Of a DNA stretch of 64,000 nucleotides, positions 24,101-33,869 are shown in pieces; positions within the stretch are counted from its first letter, which is position 1; each line of letters starts with the position of its first letter. Origin of the DNA: Paraphoma chrysanthemicola (Eukaryota > Ascomycota > Dothideomycetes > Pleosporales > Phaeosphaeriaceae); assembly GCA_020744225.1 (NCBI GenBank), contig JAGMWG010000006.1, forward strand, positions 868,001 to 932,000. The letters are read 5' to 3'. A program made the translations under genes and the position numbers. The notes beneath the pieces are model-generated. The model saw nothing but the letters and a program-made list of their open reading frames with translations, was not told where the DNA came from and made no database searches.

Positions 24101-25610
24101 CGCACACATCAGCGCCTGGTCCGGGCGAAAGAATTGAGTCAGCGCCTTTACACCCAGCATGAGCGTCTAGTGCGTCTGCTGGAAGCACTTGGTTTCGTCA
24201 TCTCGCATGACAATGGCGAGATGGTCCTACAACGTGCATCAAAACTCGGCAACAGCGCTGTTATGTCGGCTACAAATGGTGAACTGAGTCGTAGTACAAC
24301 CACATCGCCCACGCCGTTGAAAAGATTTCTCGACGACATTGGCGACCTCTCCTTCCTGCAATGGACGGACTCTGCACACTCCGAAGAGGAAGATAAGCGC
24401 TACCAAGACCTTCTCGACAAGCTCGACCTATTCAATTTCGACACTTTTGGCGACGCGGTAACAAAGCGGATCAGGGATATGGAATATACAGCGCGCAAAT
24501 ATCAAAAGGAGGCTCGCGGCTACCGTGACAAGTCACATCGATTCCAAGCTGAGGCACATGAAAAGATTGCCTACCGGTCCTTCAAGGAGGGTGATCTTGC
24601 TCTATTTCTGCCAACTCGGAATAACGCCCACCGCCCATGGGCCGCGTTTAACGTCGGCGCACCCCATTTTTTCCTTCGTGAGCAAGATTCGCATCGACTT
24701 CAAGGCAAGGAATGGCTCGTTGCACGTATATCGAAGGTAGAGGAACGAATCGTGGATCTCTCAAAGACGTTGGATGGCGGACAGCGAGCGTCCATCGACG
24801 GTCGGTCTATTGCATCAAGTAATGCTGTCTCGTTCGAGGATGACAATCCTTTCGAGCTCTCGGACGGGCTTCGGTGGTATTTACTTGACGCAACAGAGGA
24901 AAAGCCGATGGCGCCGGGCACCCCAGGCATCAAAGGCGCTGTCACAGTCAAAAGTAGCCTCGAGACCGGCCAAGGTGAGATGCAAAAGGCGAAGAAGAAG
25001 ACTGCGCTGGACCCGGCGACCCAGCTTGGCAAGTCTCTCGATAGTCGACGCAGTAGCGGAACCAGCAAGAAGAGTGTTCCCATCTTCGGTAACCGTCCCG
25101 CTGGCGAGGCTCTATCGCCCGGCGAGAACGCAGACTCAAACCCCAACTCCAACGCAGCAACACGTGGAGCAAGCCCAGCCGGCGCTCACGGTCCGAGTCA
25201 TCTCCGCGAAACTGAATCTAGCAACAACGGCACAAAGACAAGCAGGCTAGTAGAAGACCAAGACGGAACAAATGTGCGCAAGGACTTACTCTGGGGACCA
25301 TGATGTAAATCTAGGCTCCCCACCACACTGAGCCACACGGCTGACTTTGTCACAGGATGTCCGTCCATCTCCCTACCGCCAGCATACTCCGCAAAAGCCG
25401 TATATTCCTGGTCCTTCAAACCTCAGTAACAGTAGTACTCTACGCGCCGCAAATACAGTATCTCCTGTCAAGAGCAGAGTAGGTAGTCATTCTGAGCAGA
25501 GTCCGACTACAAGCCCGAGAAAGGCGCCACCGCCAGGTGTAAGAAGGGGGAGTATCTGGGATAGCTTTTTCCAGTACGACATCACCTATCAGGGCGGGAA
25601 GAAGAAGTAG
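21169..25610 (+). CDS. ATG11: autophagy scaffold protein ATG11
   Basis: Large coiled-coil scaffold for selective autophagy that links cargo receptors with the Atg1 complex at the phagophore assembly site. Exons 21169-21348, 21401-25273 and probably 25356-25610, about 1435 residues. The N-terminus is a ubiquitin-like module (SLQIAVAHTGQRL, PESQILLTPGGK, KEIFVYSREL). An Atg17-like helical region follows (about residues 90-560), with long coiled coils at about 620-1010. The conserved Atg11 C-terminal domain begins near KRIRDMEYTARKYQ and includes FKEGDLALFLPTRN, WAAFNVGAPHFFL, EWLVARISKVEER and LSDGLRWYLLDA. Without splicing the frame stops at 25303 after DLLWGP; using donor GTGCGC at 25274 and a CTGAC branch gives a longer tail ending in RRGSIWDSFF and a basic terminus, as in other Atg11 proteins. 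Confidence 0.93.
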
Positions 25611-28600
25611 CTTGTGAGCAGTTGCCAGATTAGATGTGCATAGTTGTTGGCGCGTTTCACCTTTATATCATCATGGTTGATCTTGGAGGCATGTATGTTT
25701 ACTTAGCCATGGAGAGGGAGTAGTGTAGAATGCTACATCTAATATCATACATTCGACACAATATATAATATACATCAACCCGCATAAGTGCGTCACGAGC
25801 ACCACAGTCCATTTTGTAATCTAGCCCGCAGCACAGATCAGCGTAAATGCAAGTCATCCCACTAGTACCGCGCCATTTTCTTTGCATTTGGCTGATCAAT
25901 ATCGAAAATCCCGACATCTTGGGACATGCAACTACTTTCGACGGAGAAATCCTAATCTGCAACGGCATCCTCCTGCCGATCAAGCTTCACTCTTGAAGCT
26001 TCGCATCGCGCTTGTCGTACTGGGCACTTGCTTGATCGACACCTGTGTCACACCTCAATTCGGGAACCCACTGATCCTCGCCAGCATTCTCCTGCTGATC
26101 AAGCTTCATTTCGAAGCTTATTATCGCGCTTGACGTATTGGGCAAGTGCTTGATCGACACCAGTATCACATCCGAGCTGAGCCACAATCGAGTCGGGGAT
26201 GGCGTTGGGGAAATGCTTGTTGCTGATCACATGTGGTACCGCATGTACACAGACACGCAGCTGTGGCTGTGTGACAGATCGACGTTGCGTCCACGTCATT
26301 GATGTGCTATTGTTGTAATGCGGAACGAGAGGGCAGGAATTGATCTACGAGCTTGTGTGGAGGAACGGGTAAAGGAGAAGTCTCGGATTGTCGGAGAGAA
26401 GGTGGTGTCGTGATACTTGTTTCATGTTGCGGAACGGAATGATGTGGCAGGACTGTGTGACGGGAACTGCTGATCTGAGATTAGCAGAGTATGGAGTAAT
26501 TATGGTGTGAGATTGCATTTATTATCGTCATCATTGCCGAGGGGAGGTGTCGCGACTATGGTGTGGTTGTCAAATGCAACCACACCACGTTCATGCCACT
26601 GTGTGATAAATGCGTACAATTTACGCGAGAGTCGAAGCATAGTCCAATTGACTGCAAGTAGATGACATGTGTGCCGAGGCAGTACTCAAATGTTAAGTTT
26701 CACGACTCCTGCAATATCTCTAATAGACCTTTCGTCTCGTAGTACGCGACCATGTAGCCAGGTACTACCTTGCTTGTTTGGCGCAACGGCAGGGCAGACA
26801 AGGTTCCGCAATAAATGAAAGCGGAGCTTGACTTTACCGTACGCCGGAGCAACGAAATAAGCTTCGTTTGGCAGGTCTGGTTGACATGTCTTATCCATGA
26901 GACGTTACAAGGTATGACCATGTCTCTTCATAGACGACCTCATCAGGACATCTAAGCTTTCGCAAAGTGTCAAACGCACGACTGTCTCTCTTTCAGACGA
27001 TCTTGCCCAACAAGGAAAATGAGACATCTTGTCGATCATATGGGAATAAGCAAAGCACAGTGCAGCAAGCACCTGCCAGATATGCGGAAGTTCCCTAGCC
27101 TACCGGTGTCCCGGAACCTGCATCATCAGCACTTCGCATTCGTACCTTCCGCAACACGCAGGTCCGTACATTCGCACCTTCTCTCACATTCAAGCAATGT
27201 CGATCGACACATTACCTCCCACACTAACACACCTTCACCCTCTACCTTCGCTTCCGTTCTTACTGCGAATGCAATGCCACAAACTCAGTTGCGCTGCCTT
27301 GGCAACACGGACGCAGCAGCATTAATTGCACCCATTCCGCCCCGCTGGTTCTCCATAGTACATTCCGTCGCATGCCACGTAATGTGTCCCATAACGCTAT
27401 GTAGAGAGTACAGCGCAGGTCGCTCGGCGAAGCTTGAGCTGCCGAGCAAGGCTTGTTACGACGTTGATGGGGTTGCATCCCGGGCGTGAGACGTGAAGCG
27501 GAAGGTTCCAGCGGTCGGAGAGACAGGTAACATTCCATAGTGAAGCTTAGCGTGTGTGATACGTGATGGGATTGGAGGATTAAGCTTTGGCCTTGGGGTA
27601 CAGAAGGATCGGCTTGTCGAAGCTTATTTGATTTGCCTTGAACGGGCGCGGAGACTGCCGGATTTGCATGGCGCGAGTATTGGCATGAATTGCGCTCCAC
27701 GTGATGTGCATCATTCAACCTCGGGATTGTCGAAGCGGTCTGAAGTCTTCGCCCAAGGCCGCAATATCTACAGGCGACCCCGGCTCCCACGGCAGGCGGT
27801 GAAGTATTCCGGGCGGAGCGGAACGTCCGGGTGCATTATCGCGGATCTTGGCGGTGATAGTGTGCGTGCATATGGGCCGATAGGCGTATGCATGCGTCTA
27901 GAAGGATACCGTGTCCTGCAGTGGCGGCAATCACCAAAACTCAATCTCGCACGGATGAATACGGTAAAGTAAATGAACCGAGCATGTGAAGATTCTGCAA
28001 CAATATTCATTTGTAACAAAGCTACTAGTCCTTATGCTACCGGACGCGCATCCGCCCTGCGTCGAGTCATAGTAATTTCATGGCACGCCTGTGCTTTTGC
28101 GTGGTGCGTGTGCAGCTGAGCCTGCAAAACGAAACGTCGCAGCCCGACGCCAACGCCAGCGACCCGGGGGCGCCCTGTGCCAAGACGTGCCTAACAATGC
28201 GTCAGGCAAAATCTGACACGGAAAATCAGTGTGGAAAAAGGTCGCCCTTGCTTTTCCTAGTCTTTTCCGTTGAACGCCGAGTGAGGTCCGAGTGATGAGA
28301 AGCGCGACAATCTCGATGTAGTGAGAAGCGCACAGTAGTGGCCTTCGGGTATGTTGCTGCAAAGCAAAGCGAAGTGGGTATCCGGAAGTCAGTTGAGTAA
28401 AGAAGCCAATAGTGGTAAAGCGCACTAGGCGGTGTCGGAAAATGTAGATACAATCGAAGTGAAGTGAGTTGAGATGATTTGCGTGTTCGTGAGGTCGTTG
28501 CATCCGTAAGGCCCTCCACTTCATCGGGCCGAGGCGGTTCTGTGTCTGTGGGCCGACTTGTCTGGATTGCGGAGCCTAGCGCGCCGGGCGTCTAGATTGT

Positions 28601-28713
28601 AGACCCGCACTGATGGCGATATTGAACGCTATTCAGACGACACCAGCGGGAGTCGAGTGGGCTGTGCAGCGGCGAAAATGACGAAGCCAAGAGAATCGAG
28701 TAGCGAGGATTAT
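25611..28713. other. 3.1-kb gene-poor stretch
   Basis: Contains the ATG11 3' flank, a two-copy 119-bp direct repeat (annotated separately) and otherwise only unsupported short frames on both strands, including overlapping antisense frames around 27.0-28.0 kb. No domain, tRNA or transposon terminal structure was recognised. Confidence 0.4.
25968..26172. repeat. two-copy direct repeat, period about 119 bp
   Basis: The block starting CTCCTGCCGATCAAGCTTCA at 25970 recurs as CTCCTGCTGATCAAGCTTCA at 26089, and the block CGCGCTTGTCGTACTGGGCA recurs as CGCGCTTGACGTATTGGGCA. Both copies end around GCTTGATCGACACC. On the minus strand each copy encodes a similar short peptide (CDTGVDQALAQYVKRDNKL in one, CDTGVDQASAQYDKRDAKL in the other), each closed by its own stop. 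Several differences fall at third codon positions (GAT/GAC, ACT/ACA, CAA/CAG). The upstream copy sits in a 66-codon minus-strand frame starting at 26299. Whether it is a real small gene is unresolved. Confidence 0.7.
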
Positions 28714-29319
28714 TCATCGCGAGAACATGCCAGAGAAGCGTTGCTTGGTCCGCTTGCGCATGCGCGAGAGTGCGTTGACCTTGTATGGCTCAGATGACGC
28801 GGAGGCGTGTCGGAGACTACCGTGGTCGTTGCTCGATGTGTCGCTGGGGCTTGCGACGCTGGTACCCTCGTCATCTTCCTTCTGTGAGATGGGATAGGGC
28901 GAAACAGGAGAGTCGTTTGTGAAGAAGTAGGCGTCAAGACGATCGTTCATGGCTCGATTCTTTTCAGACGCTGCGATGACCAAGCTGCTCTTGCTGCCAA
29001 CACTGGTGGCACTGTCGGTTCGGGTGACTTCGTCGAGTCGGATGTCACGACGAGCTGCGTTGAGCGACGTTGAATGAGCGCGCGCAAGGCCTGACAGAGA
29101 ACCAACTGGAGGAGCTGGGCCGTCACCTATGAGTCGGTACTCGAATTCGGAGACGTGACCCTGGCAGTATGGGCAGAAGTCGCACTTGACTTCCCACCCT
29201 GAGATGCCTAGCTTCTTCCCGCATGTGGAGAGGTTGCTGGATGGGCTGCAGGGCCGGACGAGATGGTACCAGCGATGCTGGCATGGCAGAACAGTGACGC
29301 ACAGTTCGGCGACGCACAT
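28714..29319 (-). CDS. hypothetical Cys-rich N-terminal protein with basic tail
   Basis: Uninterrupted frame of 201 residues from the ATG at 29319 (an upstream in-frame ATG at 29454 would add 45 residues). The first 60 residues hold a putative zinc-binding layout: MCVAELCV, LPCQHRWYHLVRPC, NLSTCGKKL, then VKCDFCPYC. The rest is Ser/Asp-rich and presumably disordered, ending in a strongly basic MRKRTKQRFSGMFSR. Proteins with this plan (short Cys/His head opening 'MC-V', long low-complexity tail) are common and uncharacterised in Pezizomycotina. Function unknown; zinc binding is inferred from spacing only. A second small Cys-rich frame lies 600 bp upstream on the same strand. Confidence 0.6.
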   Translation of the reverse strand: MCVAELCVTVLPCQHRWYHLVRPCSPSSNLSTCGKKLGISGWEVKCDFCPYCQGHVSEFEYRLIGDGPAPPVGSLSGLARAHSTSLNAARRDIRLDEVTRTDSATSVGSKSSLVIAASEKNRAMNDRLDAYFFTNDSPVSPYPISQKEDDEGTSVASPSDTSSNDHGSLRHASASSEPYKVNALSRMRKRTKQRFSGMFSR

Positions 29320-29926
29320 TTTGAAGATGTGTTCAAGTAAGGTCGAGATAGATTCGTTTGCGGGGCGTCCTGCCTTGATGCAGGGTTTTGTAATTGAGCG
29401 ACGTCGTGGTGGAAGACGTGGTGTCAGCGAGGTGGGCCTAGAAGACGCTGTCACGAGACAAAGGTGGGTGGCGATCTGGGGTAGGCGCTAGTCGCTAGTC
29501 GCCACTCTGGGGTTTGGCGGCGGTAGGGGTTGATCGCGGTGCAGATGGAGATAGATTGTTGATGGCGATTATCCCCAAAGAGCGGGCGGGTGTGATGGTA
29601 TAAATGCCTGGTGGACGTAATATGGAGATAGACGTTAGGGTCACGCCGTGTGCCAAGATGTGCGCGGTGATAGGCTGGGACCTTGGATCGCCCTTGCCTC
29701 CTTGCACAGTAACGGGGAGATTGGGAAGCCGCAGATATTGACGCAAGCAGTGGAACTCGGAGGACCAAGAACGGGCGAAATAGTCGTCTGCTAAGCTGCT
29801 GCGCCCAGGTCGGAAGCCGATGGAAGGATGACGATTGGCAGTGGCAGTTGGCGGCTTGGTATGGTTGGCTTACCAAAGGCGCTCGAGAGTGTGATAGGCG
29901 TAGAGCAGTGTTTGAGTCAACGCTGT

Positions 29927-30151
29927 TCAACGCTGACAAGAAGGGCAGTATTGGACGGTGCTGCAAGTGATGGTGAGGTCAGCCTTATCTAGCTGGTGCT
30001 CGCAGGTCCGAGGGTTGTGTATCGTATGACGAGGAGTGAGCTCGACGCATTCGGGGCACGACATGACCTTATTTAACGCGACCACTGCGCTGGGCAGCGG
30101 AGGGGGCCAGGCTTTCGACCAGGGAGGGACGTCTAGCGCTGGTGGAGACAT
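29927..30151 (-). CDS. small Cys/His-rich hypothetical protein
   Basis: Frame of 74 residues from ATG 30151. The C-terminal 45 residues contain two CxxC pairs and an intervening His/Cys group (MSCPECVEL, NPRTCEHQL, TCSTVQYCPSC), a zinc-ribbon-like arrangement ending one residue pair before the stop. The N-terminus is Pro/Trp-rich without clear structure. It could be a short stand-alone protein or the last exon of a gene whose upstream exons I could not find. Spacing of Cys pairs makes chance less likely, but there is no family match. Confidence 0.4.
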   Translation of the reverse strand: MSPPALDVPPWSKAWPPPLPSAVVALNKVMSCPECVELTPRHTIHNPRTCEHQLDKADLTITCSTVQYCPSCQR

Positions 30152-33100
30152 TCACGCCGCGACCAACGTCGCCCAGGAGGCTACGCTGCACCGTCTCTGA
30201 ACGCGGATTAGTCTACCCTACTCCATCAGCAACCCTGCGCGGAGCCGGGAGGACTCACGCGGAGTTTACGCTAACGGCGCACCAAAAGTTGGTTTGACAA
30301 GCCCCTGAGCCGATCGTGCCAGCATGTTGGAATCGTACGGCTTCTTTCACGGTCGAAATAACCATCAAACACGTCTGTCTCACCGCCCCCAGACAACAGT
30401 GCGCTCCGTCCGCTGCCCGGGGCCGTTGCAAGACTCATGGACAGGCAGCGTGCCCAACGTGGGTCCGCCATTGGCACACATCCGCCCTGTATCAGGCGAC
30501 GTCGTCACCACGCCGTGTGCTTTTTGCGACGCCCCTGTGTGACAATCAAAATTCTTCCTGACACAGCGGCTGCGCTCAGGCTTCGTCAGAGGGATAATCA
30601 GCGAGCGACCAGGGTTGCATTCTGCCAAATGGGCATTGGTAGTTGCAAGTGACATTGGGGATCAACACCACCAACATTCCGCGCCATACCATGATAAAAA
30701 ACCACTCATGTCGCCCTGGAGCTGCGCCTCGCGTGGTTTGTGTGAGAGCGGGGAAGCTATCGAGTGCCGCAGATGGGACAAAGCTAGCGCTTCCGAAGCC
30801 AAGATTGGTGGTTGTGCGAGACAAATGCGAGCAGTCCTTCGATAATGCGACCGGACGACAAGACACGCAAATTGCTTTTGCCCTGCTTCTCGGACAACAA
30901 GGTGGTCAATATGCGTTGCAGCTATACATGTTGGTAGCGAGCGGACAGGTGGAGGATACCAGGTCGAGCCGCCGCGGAAGTTTTGCTGATCACCCATCGT
31001 GACAGGAATAGCCGGAAACGGCTCCATATTTGAATGAAGTCATGTCTCGTGGCCTGAACCACCAAGAACCACCATGGCATCACGCTTGCGATAATACCGC
31101 AGACGATCTCCTCGCAAGCCAGCTGCTGCAGCTTGCTTGTTGCACACCTGCCCTTTTCCTCCCGCGCGACCCAGCTTCGGAAGGAGAACGACCTCCACCA
31201 CGCGGCACTTATCTGATCTCACCATCGCACGGGCATCAACGACGACGCATTGCTGGGATGTGGCTTGAGTGTTTCGCGCGGCGCTGCTTAGAGGTTTACA
31301 TCTGCGGCTACACATGCAGCCATTCGGCAAGACATGATCTCTCATGGGCTGCAGCAGCACCCATGCCGAAGGTGCAGTTAGCAAGCCGGGCGATAGTGCC
31401 GCGCATCAGATTACTTCCCGCACGGAGCGGGACACCCGTAGCCCAAGCCGGGCACCGAGGTGTCCTTAATTCCACCCGTCGTCGTATCCCAGTGCTCACG
31501 GACGTGCACAATTTCAACCTCCAAATTACTTCAGGCATGAACGGGCCCTTACGACATGCGAAAAGGAGGAAACATGGGATTACTCGTGCGACAAATGGAT
31601 AATCGGATGACCCTGGCCGTTTCTCAGCACAGCCTCAACGCCATCTGCGGTGATTCGCTCATGATTGCTCCGCTGCCTTGGCGCCGAGAACTTGGCAAAA
31701 TGTCTCGCGAAGCAACCCCGCTCAAGCCAGTCCGTTACCACAACCACTCCCATCGTCACGCGGCGTTGGTCCTAAAAGAGCACTCGAGTGCGCGCCATCT
31801 GTGCCCGCCAACAAATGGACAGCACAAGAACCCGGCCAAGTACGCTTCGCTACGGGAGGCACATCTTATCCCTATCGCATCCTCGTCTAGAAGACGGAAC
31901 GTCCTTTGCCCAGCCTCGGTGTAACTTTCCAAGGCCCAGCAAGACATCCACCGTTCCGAAGCAGTGGTTCCGACACCCTCATGGACTCAGCTTTGGCCCA
32001 GCGTTGCCGGCGACCCAGTGCTAGTGGTCCCGAGACACGTTGTACTGGTGCTAGCAATGCTACCTCTGCCACGCGACACGTTCAGTATGACCGTCATGTC
32101 AAACGGTGTCAAACCGCAACGATGGGGGTCCTCTGAGTGCCTTGAGAGGCGTGACCCATATTCTCGGAACATCTACCTACGCATGCATGTCAAGCGTGAA
32201 TAAGATTGTTAGAGCAAGTAGGCCGGGCTTGGCGGTTGCTACCTTTCTGGCAAGTGTGTAATCATCCTAGCAGGCTTACAATACCAGCCACTGCTTTTCA
32301 AGCTGTCAATATCGACGCGGACCTTTGTTCACCGTCTTGTCGCAATTGAAGAGGCATCATTTATTGGCGGCGGACTACTTGGGCGGCTTGCGGAGTATCC
32401 ACAAAATTAGGTATAACCAGTGTATACAAAGGACCGAAGACTGACGTACAAGGCATCGATCGACAATACTACTCGCTTACAGCGTCACTGGTGAGTTGAG
32501 TTGGGACGCCGAGATGCTCAAAGCTGCGCGCCTCATGGGACGTCAGTGGAGGTTTGTTCTTGACAGCGCACAGCACATGGCACTGTTGCACAGACTACCC
32601 ATGTGATACAGAAGTTACACGCTCTACTTTCCCATCGCCTGGGTCTGGACGAACATTTGCAGCTCTACTGTACGTAAGGGCGTAGTACAACCACCACACT
32701 TTCCCCTTAGCCCACAGCGTCTAGCATCGAGATCAGCACCTGAAGAGCATTCGCCCTTCCAGCATCTCTAAGCCGGTGTTGCGCTGGCCTTTCGGTCCAC
32801 TGTGCGGCCTTTCCGACTTGTTGGATTTTTACCCGCAAGTGCCAGACAAGCCATTAACCATACCGCAAGTATCGACTGGGTTCTCGATAACCAGTAGCCT
32901 GACCTGTAAATACAGCAAGGAAGATCTCGGATCTTGAGCAGACTTGGCGCGCCCTTGGCGCCTGTAGTTGAACGCACACTTGCATTGATATGCAGAGCGG
33001 TCACGATTTCAATGCGGCAACCGCGGAGTAAGAGTGCTTGGAACGGACACCATGATCCTGCGGACCGTCGCGCTGGATTTATTTGCTCCTCAATATAACT

Positions 33101-33869
33101 TTGCTCCTCGGTCTCTATTATGCATGAAGACCGCTGGTAAGACGGCTGAAGGCTAATTTTAATGTCATTGAGATGTCTGTTCCCAACCCTGCTCATAAAC
33201 TGGTATCATGGAAGACATTCCCGCGACCATGCTGCAAGTGGAGGGTATGCCTGATTTCTGTAGCTCGGACAGGGAAGCCTAGTGTTTATTCTGCAAAATG
33301 TTCGGGCTCGCCAGGCATGCTTGGGTTCACCTCGCCAACCACAGGTCAAGCCTGCTGTAACAAACAGCCTTGAACACTTTCAGACCACCACTCCATCACT
33401 TCAGACCCAGTTAACCTAACCCGTGCTCCTTTTCAAAGCCAGTGACACCTCAATCAGCGCAAAGTGCCATTCGTCCTTCACTGTGTTCTCATAAAGTTCA
33501 TCGTCGATCGTCCTTTCCCTCACTCCCTTCCACACTCCTTGCTTATCTTGCTTCTTTCATAAAGAGGCTCACATGCGAACAGACACAGTTCATAATGTGT
33601 GCGTCTCGCAGCCCTATCCTCTGTATGAAGCTGCGCGCACTATGCAGGCTGCTGCGTTACATGAGAAGTGGCTCAAACAAGGTGCCGGATGGTATAAGGA
33701 GTATCGTAATATGTGAACTTCCAGGCGGTCACAGCACCAAATGCGCGTATCCGCACGAGAAGCCCTCCACTCAAGCCTCTCCAATCATTATTGCGAACTC
33801 GCCTCCCTGCACGTTCCAGGGATAACCCCACGCATAAGCATCAGCGTTACAATTATCTTGGGCCATCTT
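30152..33869. other. 3.7-kb gene-poor stretch
   Basis: Many frames of 60-190 codons occur on both strands but overlap each other and lack domains, and none extends through splice sites into a larger protein. No tRNA, terminal repeats or transposase-like sequence was recognised. The right end borders the decayed hydrolase gene and may contain further remnants too degraded to read. Confidence 0.4.

Noticed and set aside
25966..26175. CRISPR-like array
   Set aside because: Only two long imperfect copies without short regular spacers, in a eukaryotic genome.
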